From: Pollenia angustigena
Taxonomy: Eukaryota; Arthropoda; Insecta; Diptera; Polleniidae
Assembly (NCBI GenBank): GCA_930367215.1
Contig: OV884059.1
Location: 76,789,393-76,853,392 of the forward strand
Reading direction: 5' to 3'
Length of the DNA stretch: 64,000 nt
Shown: piece after piece, positions 1-11,967 of the stretch
How the letters are laid out: every line of letters begins with the position of its first letter
Position numbering within the stretch: the first letter of the stretch is position 1
Program-made: the position numbers and the translations under genes
The notes under the pieces: model-generated
Database searches by the model: none
What the model saw: the letters and a program-made list of their open reading frames with translations, nothing else
Told to the model about the DNA's origin: nothing

Positions 1-328
1 TGTTGTCCATTTTGTCTTGGCATTTAAAATGATATGATTGGGAAGTTTTTGTCTACTTCTTGGTAACATATGTTTGGGAGTATTAAAACAACAACTATTA
101 AACTTACGGTTCCATCACAATTACCATAAAAAAATACCTTTTATATTGCTTACATGAACTAATAAAAAAGTTTTGGGAAAAGGTAAAATGTTCTAAAAAA
201 TTGTCTTTAAACTTTAAGACACTTATACAGAGATAGAGGGAATTTTTGAGGCCGCTGGCACATCAAGTTTTAGAAATAACAGAAAAAATAATATTTTTTT
301 CGCAATGACATTTGAGAATGATTAGAGC
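1..328. other. AT-rich flank, no feature resolved
   Basis: No coding signal or repeat boundary was recognised. The right part probably includes the 3' untranslated end of the mariner relic whose coding remains start next to it on the minus strand, but no terminal repeat could be placed. Confidence 0.4.
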
Positions 329-744
329 TTAAATGTCGCTTCGCATTCTGGACGTTACATTTTGGTCCACCTCTTCACGCATTTCTGGCCGTATTTCATG
401 AATAACACGAACAATGTTGGCCTCCACGGCATTAATTACTGTTGGTTTATCAGCATAAACCAGTGAAAACCAGTAGCCCCACAGAAAATAATAATGGGGT
501 GTTAAATCCAGTGTTGCCAATTTAGCCATTTAGTGGCTAGATTTAGCCATTTTTCACCCTGTTTAGCCATTAAACAATGAGTTTAGCCATTAGCCATTTT
601 TTTTAGCCATTTTTCAACTTGTTTAGCCATAAATTTTTTTGCCGTTTTTCTTTTAAAAGAATACTTTTTATTTTATTATAAAAATTTATAGAAGTAAAAT
701 AAACATTTTGAACCTCTAATTTAAATCACAACTTTTACAAATGT

Positions 745-1017
745 TGAAAATCGCTATAAACTATGACGCTGAAACATCTTTCAAACTAAAGGAACAGTAT
801 TCCACTATTAAATTTTTAAAATGGATCAACACAAACATCGCTGCTTCTTTCTGGTTGCAAGTATTTCAATAAAGGGATGCAGGCGGTAACAAAATTGTTT
901 TAGAAATTTCAGAATTGACTATAAAGTTGCTCTCACTTCCATGGTCTAATGCTGAAGTAGAGCGGGTGTTTAGCCAAGCAAACATCGCTAAAAGTAATTT
1001 GAGAAATAGGTTACATT
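745..1017 (+). pseudogene. hAT transposase C-terminal (dimerisation) relic
   Basis: The plus strand reads KLLSLPWSNAEVERVFSQ followed by NIAKSNLRNRL, the conserved hAT C-terminal dimerisation motif. Sequence in the same frame extends upstream (WINTNIAASFWLQVFQ) with one stop. The DDE core and N-terminal zinc finger are absent, so this is the residue of an internally deleted hAT copy. It lies inside the hAT termini at 509 and 2219. Confidence 0.85.
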
Positions 1018-1108
1018 AAGTAACCGTTAATTCGATTTTATCAATTAGGTAAATATTTTTACCATACCAAAACAATATTTATACTACCACCACAATAGTG
1101 AACACCTT

Positions 1109-1841
1109 AAAATATTGGTGTTTAGCCCACCTTTACGTATACCGATTAACTCAGAATCACTTTCTGAGTCGAATTAACGATGTTTGTCCGGCTGGCTGGC
1201 TGTCCTTGTAAACCTTGTGCGCAAAGTACAGGTCACTATTTAAGGGCATAATAAACCTCACAAATGGCTTGGCAAACATGTCAAAATTTTACGTTTGTGC
1301 AATTATTTTGTGTTGTCACTTGCGGTGTTTGCTGTTTGGGCAAACATTTGAAGCAATGTTTGCAGAAATATTAAAAATTTTTAATATTTGGCAGACATGT
1401 TGGATATTTGTCAAACTTTTTGTGGCGTCTAATGCTAAATGTATTCAATTCAATTAATTTTTAATGTTAAATAAAATTGTTTTAGTAGTATTGCTTGCCA
1501 CAAAACAGCTCGTTGTTTAAATCACTTTTTATTTTAAATTTTTTGCCTTTATTTTATAATTTCTTCTGCGTTTTAAGAAAAAGGCAACCAAATTGCCGCA
1601 GCACTATTGGCATCTGCATTCATTGCAAACAAAACAAAATTAAAAATTAATCTTTGTGCGGATAATATTTGTGATGTTTATTGGCAAACCCCAAACGGAA
1701 ACAATGTGTGTGTTTGCCAAGCATTTTGTGTGGCTTATTATGCCCTTTAGAGATTATTTGATAAAATTTGGTACAAAGGTTCTAATGTGGTGTAGAGTAT
1801 AATAAAGTCGGGTTTAACCGAATATACTTTCTTACTTGTTT
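1109..1841 (+). repeat. Dispersed repeat (copy 1) nested in the hAT
   Basis: Shares its start (AAAATATTGGT), a TATACCGATT-TCAGAATCACTTTCTG block, a GGCTGGCTGG run, CTTGTGCG-AAAGTA, and a TGGTGTAG...GACTATACTTTCTTACT-like end with the copy at 48262-48885. Shorter pieces lie at 57551-57650 (reverse) and 62815-62880. No protein is encoded and the class is unknown. It is disrupted here by a MITE at 1243-1746. Confidence 0.75.
1243..1746. mobile_element. Harbinger-like MITE, TTA TSD
   Basis: A 504-bp element with about 36-bp terminal inverted repeats: AGGGCATAATAA plus a shared GCTTGGCAAACA segment, with about five mismatches. It is flanked by TTA at 1240-1242 and 1747-1749. A 3-bp TWA duplication is typical of PIF/Harbinger. 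It interrupts the dispersed repeat between the blocks that in the 48-kb copy read GTCGCAATTTT and GAGATAATTTG. No coding capacity. Confidence 0.8.
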
Positions 1842-2631
1842 TTTAATGTAGATCTGGACTCAAAAGGTTGGGTAAATGTTGTCGTGATTATGATTGTCCT
1901 TCAAATTATTTAAAGCTTATGATTATTTGAAACTAATGAGTGATTCCTATAAGATGAACAATAGCGACATCGAATTTTTCAATGATTTAATTTTTTAATA
2001 TTAATATATTTTAATATTAATTTACGTTTATTCTTATTTAACAAATTGATCTTAACTCACAATTTTACCGTAAACTACTTTAAATGAATTATTTCTGTTT
2101 TGTTATTGAATTGTAATGTGTTTTTATTTAAAACAGCTTTTAGCCATTTTTTTAGCCCATTTTTAGCCATTTTTTCCGTAAATTTAGCCATTTTTGTTAA
2201 CCAAGTTTTGGCAGCACTGGTTAAATCGCACGGCCTTGGAGGCCAATTGTCAGGTCCATTTCTCGAAAATAACTAAATATGGCACGTAGCGCCACCCATA
2301 AAAAAACGTATCCCGCCCGGAGCAATATCATCGATATTTTCAAACAAAAAATTATGGATCATGGTGCGGTACACGGACCAAATAATCACCAACTTGTTTT
2401 TTATTAAACCATTTATCCAAAATAAAATGGGTTTTCATTAAAAATTTTATCAAGTGAATTAAACGTTGACTTATATGAACAATATAACTGCTGTTAATAT
2501 CAAAAATTATTCAATTGATAATATTAATTTGTCAACTGGTGCAAATTTGATTAATTTTTGAATTAATATAACAAATTTTTTTAATTGAAATCGATCTTTA
2601 TTTTTTTCTGTGCAACAATGTCCATTGAGCT

Positions 2632-2718
2632 CAGGGGCCAAATTCGATATCGATCGATATTCCCATTAAAATTGTATTGCAATTTCGATCGATATCAAAT
2701 GTTATAACTTGGCCCCTG
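2632..2718. repeat. Short palindromic MITE-like element
   Basis: An 87-bp inverted repeat beginning CAGGGGCCAAATT and ending AACTTGGCCCCTG, with ATCGATCGATAT-type segments on both arms. It sits within the mariner relic. Its GGGGCCAAATT-type ends resemble those of the element at 63086-63327. Confidence 0.6.
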
Positions 2719-2890
2719 GTTTTATTTTTGAAGAAATAATGTTCGATGATGCCACCAGCGTGTAGAGCGCAACAAATGGTGTCCTTTTCTGGGTGTAATG
2801 AAGTCTTTAGGATACTGGAGCCTTTTGTGGATGTGCTTCATTAAAATCACGCAATCTTCTATTAGTTGCGTGAATCAATGACTGGTTACT

Positions 2891-3510
2891 CTAGCCAGCA
2901 AGGTTTTGGACTTTTCTAGGTTTTTCCTAGGGTAATTTGGTGGGCTGAATTCGAATCTGTAATTGGTTTTTCTCTATAACGTCGGACTTTCGAGATACAA
3001 AACAATTTTTTTATTCGTTTTTCGAGATACAAAACAATTTTTTTATTCGTTTCTTATATAAAAATCTTTGGTTTATTTAAAAATCAATAAATTTTCTAAA
3101 GTGAATAGCGTTATTTAAACGTCCTTTGTATTTTGTTCGTTCGGTTTCACGTTTAGAGTCCAGCAATTGTCTCCCTGCATGCTTTTGTATCAAAATCCTT
3201 GATAAATTCTTTAAATTTTCATAACATTTTGGGAAACACCCTTCACTTATTCGCGCTCACCGAACCTAGTTTTTTTGGAAACAAATCTAAATGCGAATGA
3301 AGAATATGAAAAGCATTGTCGGTGTCCACGGGTTGTCCAAGTTTCTGACTGCAAAACCCAAATAATGTAAATATGCATATTTTAATGATTGTAACATTGC
3401 ATATGCTTTTTTTTGAACCAAATATTCACCACACACAAGACAAAAATAGCTTGAATCAGTAACACACGATCACCCTGACATGCTTAATAGCAACTATGTA
3501 TTATGAAGAT
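2891..3510 (+). repeat. Dispersed 0.6-kb repeat, copy 1
   Basis: Alignable by eye along its length with 26474-27054 and 28625-29206. Shared landmarks are CTAGCCAGCAAGGTTTTGG, GGTAATTTGGTGGGCTGAAT, GCATGCTTTTGT, CGCGCTCAC, GCTTGAATCAGTAACACACG and a TATTATGAAGAT end. This copy is uninterrupted and more diverged. No ORF is shared between copies. Confidence 0.8.
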
Positions 3511-4124
3511 TTAGAATGAATGTGGGCTTCTGTCAAATAAATAAATGTGAAATTGTAGTTTCAGTATTGACTGTTTTACAGTATTGCCATCAAGCGACAA
3601 AAACAAGACTGAATAGCCCAATTTTGATGTCAGATTCGAATCCAGCGCACCCAGATTACTTACAAAACATGCTTCGTTTATGCAGTCATATTTTTCCAAA
3701 TTTGTAGACCAATGTTATTAAAGATAGTTTGGATAATTCTGAAGCGTTGTGCTTACATTCTAAGAAGTGAGCGAAGTATGACCGTTCGTTTGCCAGCTAA
3801 ACTTTTTGTTAATTATGTCGGGTTTAAAAAAAAAAAAACCCCTTTATGATCAGAGCAAAATCTATATTTTTTAAAATAACTGTTTCGTTTAAAAGGAAGA
3901 AGTATACGGGTATAGTGTTTAACTTTTCTTTTTGTTTCATTGTTGCTCAAATTTTGGATACAAATCGAAAAAACCAGACTGTAAAATATTCTGTACTTTT
4001 AGAAAAAGAAGAATTAAAATTGTAATAATTAAAAACCGTTGGAGTTTGGAGAATTGTTTGCTGTTGTAAAGCGGTAGCATACAGGGACAGCCGCCGACAG
4101 GCTGAAATTTACGGAAAAAAGCAT
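3511..4124. other. AT-rich DNA, nothing recognised
   Basis: Two overlapping ORFs of about 60 codons on opposite strands (3511-3707) show no family motif. An A run lies at about 3828-3839. Nothing else is supported. Confidence 0.4.
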
Positions 4125-4573
4125 ACCCTAACCAGTGGCGTAGCTAGGTAACCAAGGGCCCTAGGGCAAATTAAAAAATAGGGCCCCACTGATATGTAAA
4201 CTGATTAGGTTTTATCAAATAAAAATATAAAATATACAAATACTTAAAAAATGCTAAGCTACTTAAGCTCTTGTTTGTGCACTGCAGGGTAGGTAATAAA
4301 AATATTAAAGAGTAACTACACAAATTACAATTAATACTTGGTGTAGGTTTGGCTAATAAAACGAAATAGAGAAGATTCAACAGTTATAATATAATATAAT
4401 ATATATAAAGGTCAGGCATACCAACTGACTAAATAACAATTATATTTACAATTTTTTCCTAGCTTTAGTTTTCGCAAAGGTATCAATGGCGAGACTACAA
4501 CAAGTCAAAAACACAAGAAACAACATTTATTTTATTTTTATTTTTCGGCCATGCAATGTCAAAATCAAGGCGA

Positions 4574-4576
<3 letters not shown>

Positions 4577-4620
<44 letters not shown>
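4577..4620. repeat. (TA)n microsatellite
   Basis: An uninterrupted TA run followed by CTTATGCACAGGGCATATTA. The (AT)n run at 14803-14843 is preceded by the approximate inverse of this flank, so the two microsatellites may mark matching ends. Confidence 0.9.
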
Positions 4621-4621
<1 letters not shown>

Positions 4622-4763
4622 TTATGCACAGGGCATATTATGCGAACACAAAAAATCTTTACTTTTTTTGATGAAATATTATAAATTGCAATATTTTCGA
4701 AATACAAATTCAATATTTTTCTTCTAAAAGTCTTAAAAGTCTTTTAAAAATCGTTTTTAGTGG

Positions 4764-4985
4764 GCAGAGCATATTTGACGAACAGGTGCATACGTTGCGT
4801 TTAATTGCCGAAACTGTCTGGAAAATATGCTCCTTGTATATGAAATTTTTTGTTGCCATGTTTCCACATTATTATTGCCAAATAATAATGTGGGAATATT
4901 AAATTTCCTATACAAGGGGCATATTATCCAGACAGTTTCGGCAATTAAGCGCAACGTATGCAGCTGTTCGTCAAATATGCGCTGT
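4764..4985. repeat. Palindromic fold-back element
   Basis: Two arms of about 100 bp are inverse copies around a centre near 4873: CAGAGCATATTTGACGAACAG, GTTGCG, AATTGCCGAAACTGTCTGG, then TATTATT on the left, mirrored on the right. The DNA or its transcript could form a long hairpin. Its ends (AGCATATTTGACGAACAG) resemble sequence beside the (AT)n at 14.7-14.8 kb, suggesting a related family. Confidence 0.8.
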
Positions 4986-6411
4986 ATTTGCCGACTTTGA
5001 TGCTGCAGGTTGTTGTCTGTGCTTATTTTGCCGTTGTAGTCAAATTAAACTAATTTCTTTTTTTGTGCACTATAAAACAGAAAAAGTGTTGCTAATAAAA
5101 AAAAATTTTTAAAGAATGAGTGCTTAAAATTTTTTTTTTTTTTTTTTTTGTTTGTTTTTGTTTAACAGAAAAGAATATTAACTCGGCTCAGCACCAAATT
5201 GATATTTATATAATTTTTTAGTATTCTTGAAAGAAGTTTTATAGGAACATGTTGTTCGCGCCAACGCTCCTAGTTAAGGAGTTATAGGTCGGTAAAATTT
5301 CAAAATACTTTATCCATATCTATTTAGGTAAAAATGAATTTATAAAATATGGGAATCATTGGAAAATGCTTCAAAATGTGTTTTACATGGAGTTTAAAGC
5401 ATCCAGATTTACCAATTTTGAGGTAATATTACATATTCATACTCCGTGGCTGACATTTTTTTTAACAAAATTGGCTTTATCTTTTAATTATGTCGATATT
5501 TATTTATTTAACTCTAGACATTTGCTTAATAAACTTTCTTTATTGCGGGTTTTCGGCCTTGCGTAACACTTAAGTAATTATGTACATATAACAATAATTA
5601 AATATGTAACAAGTACATAAATTATTACTAAATACATACATAGTTTTACTCAAACTTATAAATAAATTGAGAAATTTTCCAAAATAAAATTTTTTTATCT
5701 TTATAAATATAAAATTCTATATGATGGAGTTACTAAAAATATGGTTTATAAAAGCTTGAAGTATTCTTCCCTATTCATAGTCTTTTGAGTTGTATTTTAG
5801 GAAAATTTTTTATGAAAATTTTGCATCAAAACACATTTCAAACTTATTTTATTTTTTATGAATACGGCAGATTATGTTTAATAAATATACTAACAAAATT
5901 TTAAGTTTCGTAGAAAAATCTTTCTAGAAATATGGTAAATTATTGACAGATTTTCACTTAATTTTATAATAATTCAAGTTATACAAAACGAATATGTGCA
6001 AAATCTTACACCAATAATTGCATTCCGCTACTAATTATGTTAGTTTATAACAAAACTATAAATTGTTAGGTTGGTTGTTAGACATTTTGATTCATAACTA
6101 TTATCCTGCTATACCGATCTTGTTGGATTTCGACCCCAAACTGCTTAAGAAAGCTAAAAACAATTTGACATCAATATTGTTATTTTCTTTTAGATTTTCT
6201 AAAAAGAGTTTTTTACAGACGGACATGGATAAATCGACGAAGGTTAGTTCACATACATCAAATATTTCACTATACACGCAAAGAAAAAACATGGTTGTGG
6301 TAAACATATTCTAAGAGCAACATACTATGATAAAATGCATGATTGAAGTCACCATATTAAGATTATTATTGAATCATAGTATGACTAAATATACTCGTAA
6401 TATTACAACAT
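4986..6411. other. AT-rich DNA without recognised genes
   Basis: A T run lies at about 5131-5149. ORFs at 5366-5566 and 6063-6314 have no recognisable motif and low-complexity AT-driven composition. No repeat boundary was seen. Confidence 0.4.
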
Positions 6412-6565
6412 AATATTTTTCCCTTAATCATATTATTATTCTGTTATCATACTAAGTAAAGATGTAATCAAATTATTGTCATGCTAATCATAATTAGTTA
6501 AGAAGTAATCATATTATTGCCATGTTAATCATAATAAATTTAGAAGCAATCATATTATCATAAAG
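6412..6565. repeat. Degenerate tandem repeat, about 40-65 bp period
   Basis: The block TAATCATATTATTG-CATG-TAATCATAAT recurs with variation at about 6412, 6475, 6513 and 6547. AT-rich with no coding potential. Confidence 0.55.
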
Positions 6566-6680
6566 CCCCTCTCATAGATGTCATAAAAATACAAAATAAA
6601 TTAAAATTTTTTTGCAACGATTTTTTTATTTTGTGGCTTTTTTTAAATTTTTCTTAATGTAAATCAAATAGCGGAGTTCA

Positions 6681-7061
6681 AATAAGGCTTGCAAAAGAGC
6701 AAATGCAAAATCTTTGGTTTTCACGGGCAACCACGTTGTCCATTTTGCCCATTTTAAGATGTTGATGCCATATTGCCTATTTTAAAACGCTCTTTACATG
6801 TTTAAGAACATTTTTAGAAAAATATGAATCAATTCCGATTTTTACTTAATGCCAAAGTATAAAAAGTGAAATACCTAGCGCATTGGATATCGAATGGTTT
6901 TTCGGCTTTTCTGAAACATTTGTTTTAAGACATACGCCGTTGCCCATGAAAACCACAAAAATATCGTAACACTTTTATCAAATATAACGAAATCTCTGTG
7001 TGTTTTGTTGTTTAATTTTACAAAAAAACTTCGATATTTTGCATTTGCCCTTTTAAATAAG
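6681..7061. repeat. Inverted-repeat (MITE-like) element
   Basis: The left arm AAATAAGG-GCAAATGCAAAAT-GGTTTTCACGGGCAACC is mirrored on the right by GTTGCCCATGAAAACC-ATTTTGCATTTGCCC-TTAAATAAG. The loop contains TTGCCCATTTTAAGATG-type short repeats. No target duplication was identified. Confidence 0.6.
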
Positions 7062-7689
7062 TTTCTTAAATATAAAAATTTTTTGGTATTTTATGTTTCT
7101 CGGAAAAAAAGCTTTGAAGAATGAAATCGGAAAAAGGCAACAATTGCAAATTCTGAAATTGAAAACATTTATAATGGAATATAAAAATTTTTAAAATTTA
7201 TGGGACATAAAACGTGTTTGGTAGAAAAGTTAAAAGTTCATAAATTGACATTTTTTGTATGTGGTCTTTCAACGACAATCAACGAATTTCTTCAGCTCAT
7301 TATTGGTTTAACCCGCCGACCATTTAAGAAAAATTAGTAAGGTATGGGTATATTTATTTTGATTACCCGCTTTCTGAATATTAAGCATTAATTTTGCTCC
7401 ATACCAACTCTTTTGAAGTGTATTAAATATTGTTTGGCATAACGAGCCAGTGCTTGGCAAATGCTGTAGAAGTTTAAGCAAAATAATTTGACAAGAAAAT
7501 ACATTTTAATCTTGCTTCGCTTCATTGCCGTAAAAAAGGAGTAGAAGTTAGATAAACTGTCAACATCACAATATACAGCATTAAATATATGTTTGCGGAA
7601 CAAAAAGCTTATTTTGTAGAAATAAATTTTTAAAAGTGGCGTGTGCGGCACAAAATAATAATTTTCACTCTCAATAAAATACCTTTTTT
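7062..7689. other. AT-rich DNA with one unassigned ORF
   Basis: A 101-codon minus-strand ORF (7693-7388) is rich in F, Y, K and S with no recognised domain. It is not strong evidence of a gene at this base composition. Confidence 0.3.
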
Positions 7690-8035
7690 GCAATTATAAG
7701 TGGATTTAGCTATAAATCGCTAAAAACCACACTTTTTGAAATAAAATTAATGAATTATTATAAAACAAACACAATAAATTATAGCTAAATTTTTTAATAA
7801 TAAGTGCATTTAGCTATAAATCGCTAAAAATAACTCCTTTCGAACTAAAATTATTAAATTATTATAAAACAAACGCAATAAATAATAGCTACATTTTTAA
7901 TTATGAGTGAATTTACCTATAAATCGCTAAAAATCACCCTTTTTAAATAAAATTTAAAGTTAAAAAGTTTGTCCTATAAATTTTATTAAAAATCGCTGGA
8001 TTTGATAAGAAAATAGCTAAATTGGCAGCAGTGTG
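7690..8035. repeat. Three tandem repeats of about 104 bp
   Basis: The block AAGTG-ATTTAGCTATAAATCGCTAAAAA starts near 7694, 7799 and 7902. Each is followed by AAATTATTATAAAACAAAC-type sequence in the first two units. The array ends with AGCTAAATTGGCAGCAGTGTG, which resembles a hAT terminus (compare GGCAGCACTG at 2211-2220), but no partner end was found. Confidence 0.7.
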
Positions 8036-9787
8036 GAAAGAAACACACAGAGTTGCATATTACCAGCGTTACCATTTGTCATGTAATCTCTATTTTATAA
8101 GTATTTTTAGACGTAAAAATGTTTAAAATTTTTATAAAGATTTTCATAAATAATAATAAACTACAATTTGCAGTATATTAAATGAAAGGATGCAGTGAAG
8201 TTTTTATGAAACAAACCATCTTAGACTCTATGTGTGCTTTATTACTGTAACGTTGTATAATTCTGTTTACTCCTTTAATACTTCATACCTTAACGATCCC
8301 AAATATATTCTTTTAGGTGCTGAAGTATCTAAAGATGATGAAATCGACTGTTATAGTCCTAAACATAACTGAAATTAAGCTCATAGAATAAATTCGAAAA
8401 ATAAAAAATGTTGAAAATATAAAATTTTTATAAATATTTCACAATTTTTGGCCCACAGTCCAAAAATTGTATCTATATTATTTTTGTTGTTTCGCCAATG
8501 TAGTTGTTTATAAAAATATATGCAATTAAAATGCATTTAATCCATATTTTCCCAACGTTTCGTGAATGTTATGTTCACTTTATCAAGGGATTCGTAAAAA
8601 GAGAAATTAATTTTTTATTACATTGAACAATAATTTGTTGTAGACAAACATAAAAACATTAAACATGAAAAATTAAATTAAACACAAACTTAAAAATTAT
8701 ATCACAGGTTAGTTTTTGCACTTATTTTGGCTCGTAGCTGCCAAACGGTAATCTTCAGAAAAAATATTTCATTCATAATTCCTCATATGTATATAATTAC
8801 CGGAAAATGCATTTTCCACATTTTCCAGATGTATTTTTGAAAGAAAATTCGTGATATTTATGAAATGCATACAATGTTGCAAAAAGTAAAAAAAAGTTAA
8901 TTATTCAATTGTTATTTTGACACATACATATTTCAAATTTTTGATAATAACACAGCTGAAAAAGGTAAAATAAGAATTATGATGTTCTAAAGAATTTTGA
9001 ATTATATTTAAGAATTAATTTTTTTCTGAATATTACCACAGAATACACAGAACTGTTAAAAGTGACGTGTGAAAAAGGCCCAAAACAGTTGCGAGGGCAG
9101 CTTTCGAAGAGACCGAAAGCGATTTTTGGTAGTGAAGTGGCAAGGTGTAAAAACAGACCGCAACAATCAACACAAATGGCGTTATCAAAATAACAAAACA
9201 CAAACCACGTTAAACAAATGCATTAGTTTAACAAACGATGTTTTTTGTGCAAAAAAAAAATGTATTTAGTAATATTGTTTTGTATTATAATGTTATTTAC
9301 TTACTTAAATATTATTTACTTGTGTTGTGGTGAACTAAAAAGTTAATTTTTACAACAGTTTTGCAAATAAATCTTAACTAAATAAATTTGTGTTCATTGC
9401 GGCAAAGAATATGATGAACAGAGAAATGCAAAAGGGCAGCTTTCTTAGAAAGAGACAAAAAAAAAACGCAAAATCGTCCGTCTCGTGACAGTTCTCTTAG
9501 TATTCTGTGATATTATTGGTTTCCGAAAAAATTCATGTTTTTTCCAAAAAAAATCAAGTTTTAGACAAAATTTCCAATAGGCCCAAAAACTAGTTCGGCA
9601 GATAAACTAGGAAAACCCAAATAGGGGTTTGTAAGTTGCGAAAAGTACTTCAAGAAATTCCACACGAGAAGGAGCTTTTATTTTATCTGTTGCATAGTGT
9701 AATTATTCTTATAAAAGTAATATTAATAATATTTTCAGTTCTAAAATAAAAAAAATTATTTTACCCTTTTTAGCTTTTTTTCTCTTA
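8036..9787. other. AT-rich DNA, no supported feature
   Basis: Two overlapping opposite-strand ORFs at about 9.0-9.27 kb show no motif. No inverted or direct repeat pair was found by eye. Confidence 0.35.
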
Positions 9788-10009
9788 GACGGCATTTCCA
9801 TCTATGCAATTAACGCCGAGTTTTTTTTCTATTTTCTTTTAAAGTAGTTGCTACGAAACTTTTTTCACATTTACATTTACATTTTATTCAAGCATTTTTT
9901 CAACTTTTTCAACCCCGTTTTCTTCCCTAGACCTCTTGCTAACAAACAAAAAGTTGCATGTGAAAGTTGCGGCAAGTTGCGGCGTTAATTGCATAATGTA
10001 AATGCCGTC
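9788..10009. mobile_element. Harbinger-like MITE, TTA TSD
   Basis: The ends GACGGCATTT-CAT-ATGCAATTAACGCCG and their inverse at 9979-10009 form an imperfect inverted repeat of about 30 bp. TTA flanks both sides (9785-9787 and 10010-10012). The interior is non-coding. Its right TTA also supplies the TA that bounds the next element, so the two abut. Confidence 0.75.
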
Positions 10010-10012
10010 TTA

Positions 10013-10855
10013 CACACAGAAAAAAATCAAGTTAAAAACGTCGAAAACAAGGTTGATTTAAATTTTTTCGGTGGTGATTTTGCTTCATACGGGTTTCATG
10101 TTAATTCAACCTGATTTTACAATAACTGCGAACAACATTTTTTTCTTTTGATATAACTATAATTCATGTTAATTTAACATTGCAGTAAAGTTAGAGCAAA
10201 ATGTAATTTATATTGAAATAACAATCGGAATCACGTTGAATGAAAGTTATTTCCAGTTGCAACAACGTGAATTTCATGTAGAATCAAATGGGTTTGAGTG
10301 TATTTTAACAGTGTGAAGAAGCTTCAGACAACATTTGCATTTATGTAAGAATAATTCAAAACCCTGTAACACATGTTTCACTTATTTTGTATTCTCCTTT
10401 GTTAACAGAAGCATCAGCAGAATCGCCCGATATGGTCATCATTCTACTTTGAAAACTTGATGTACTATTTAAATAAACAATTTTAATTAAAAGAATACGG
10501 GAATTGTCTTCTTTTTATAACATATTTTAAAAGTGAAAATAAAAAATGTACATAATTAAGTAGGTATGCATGTTAATTTAACAAGATAAACTTTTGATTT
10601 TAATACAAAACAGGTTTTTATGGGTTCAATATTGAATCCAGATTTATTTATATTTTAATATTTTTTTTTTTTTATTTTTTTAACAGTGAATAATATTAAA
10701 TAAACGTAATTTAAGGTTATTTTGATATTTTTTATTAAACATTAATATGAAATAATGATAAATTTAAGTAAAGGGCATAATTTTTCTGAAATTTAACATG
10801 ATTCTCAATCAACATTTTTCCATGTTAATTTTACATGGGTATTTTTTTCTGTGTG
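10013..10855 (-). mobile_element. TA-flanked MITE, family A copy 1
   Basis: The terminal inverted repeat is CACACAGAAAAAAA, with TA immediately outside both ends (10011-10012 and 10856-10857), as expected for Tc1/mariner-type insertion. The same element lies in opposite orientation at 61765-62478. Shared blocks include GTGGTGATTTTGCTTCAT, GCGAACAACATTTTTTTCTT, TTAACATTGCAGTAAAGT and ACGTGAATTTCATG. No ORF survives. Confidence 0.8.
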
Positions 10856-10857
10856 TA

Positions 10858-11280
10858 CGAACTCTTATATGAACTACATTAATTGTGTTTTGAACTTGAA
10901 ACACTATTTTAAAGTTTATGTAAAATTGTTTTGAAAAACATTTTTACTTTAAGAAAAGTAACAAGCGTACAAAACTTTACACGTTTTGTCCGCCCCGGTC
11001 AAAATTTTTTAAAATTTTTACTTCTAACTTTTTTAATTCCAAATTGCTTACTGATTAGAAACATACCGCTTTACAAAAAGTACGAATTTGAACCCTGTTT
11101 TGCCACTTAAATTTAATTTGTTTGTTTGTAAGCTTTTTGATTTATTGTCCTTGTTCTAAATACATACCACAAGCTGCAAGCTTGCACAAAATTATTATTA
11201 AAAAAATTTGTTCACAAAAAATACGAATTTTTTACATTTTTCTCTTCAAATGTACTATATTTGTATGCTGTCTCTATGTT
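10858..11280. other. AT-rich DNA, nothing recognised
   Basis: No ORF, repeat pair or terminal motif was seen between the two neighbouring MITEs. Confidence 0.4.
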
Positions 11281-11282
11281 TA

Positions 11283-11835
11283 AGGCTAGTATACCCTATT
11301 ATACTTTGTAATAATACTGTGAAAAACTCAAGTAATATGTAAAAGTCTGATTGTGTGAATGCATGCGTGATAAAAATGACAAGTATTATAAACAAAATTT
11401 TACATTTCTAAAGCTTCGTACAGACGATGGTCAGATCTTACAATATTGGTAAGCAGCGTTGCTTAAATTGCATTAAAATTGGCTAAAATGTCTTACAACT
11501 GTGTGAACATTGTAAGCTCATTTGTATTTGCAGAAGTGCAAAATTAATGCATCTGACAATGGAACATTGTCAGAAAAATATTGCTGTTGGCAACGCCTGC
11601 TTACAATATTGTAAGATCTGACCATCGTCTGTACGAAGCTTAAGCAATAATACTTTTCATTGGATCAGGGATGCATTTTATTACATGTGTGAGTGTTTAT
11701 ACTTTGTGAGATCGTGTGAACACAAACTGTTATGTTAAATTAGATTACTTGACAGTCGCAACAAAACTTATTAGATTTCTATCTCACAAAGTATTATGGA
11801 ATACGTAAGACTTGTGAGATAGTGTAATCTAGCCT
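11283..11835. mobile_element. TA-flanked MITE carrying a nested MITE
   Basis: The left end AGGCTAGTATACC and right end GTGTAATCTAGCCT are inverse at the tips, and TA lies outside both (11281-11282 and 11836-11837). TACTTTGT-type segments recur on both arms. A complete MITE at 11412-11640 has inserted inside and split it. Confidence 0.55.
11412..11640. mobile_element. Harbinger-like MITE, TAA TSD
   Basis: Near-perfect inverted repeats of about 50 bp start AGCTTCGTACAGACGATGG and include TCAGATCTTACAATATTG and GTAAGCAG-CGTTGC. TAA flanks both ends (11409-11411 and 11641-11643). 229 bp, non-coding, probably young given how well the arms match. Confidence 0.85.
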
Positions 11836-11967
11836 TAAGGAACACAATTGCACCATATAAACGTAGTACTGTACGACGTAGATACGATGCCAAATTAAAA
11901 CGTACAATATTGTATACAAAGGCACACAATAGCTGGCGAAAATATAAAAGCGTATCTACGACGTAGG

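Larger units (their letters stand above)
509..2219. mobile_element. hAT element, non-autonomous, 8-bp TSD
   Basis: The ends are inverted repeats, CAGTGTTGCCAA on the left and CAGTGCTGCCAA read inward from the right. The 8-bp GTTAAATC occurs at 501-508 and again at 2220-2227, a direct target duplication of the length typical of hAT. Both ends carry clustered TTTAGCCATTTTT subterminal repeats (about 518-640 and 2140-2195), as hAT elements often do. Inside are a transposase tail relic and a nested dispersed repeat. Removing the element restores the mariner reading frame across the junction, which confirms the boundaries. Confidence 0.9.
329..2880 (-). pseudogene. DD41D mariner-like transposase relic, split by insertions
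   Basis: Broken IS630-Tc1-mariner transposase relic in three minus-strand pieces. The C-terminal piece (508 down to 329) reads LDLTPHYYFLWGY then YADKPTVINAVEANIV, matching the third catalytic block and tail of the transposase at 29.3-30.4 kb. A second piece (about 2330 to 2220) reads NGPDNWPPRPCDLT plus a degraded GATCH block. A third (about 2880 to 2725) reads HAGGIIEHYFFKN. The hAT at 509-2219 interrupts it exactly within the CDLTP-YYFLW block. The final catalytic Asp is His here (LTPHYYF) and other frames are broken, so it cannot be active. Confidence 0.8.

Noticed and set aside
4495..4713. ORF with YIYIYIYI repeat
   Set aside because: Translation of the (TA)n run; no coding evidence.
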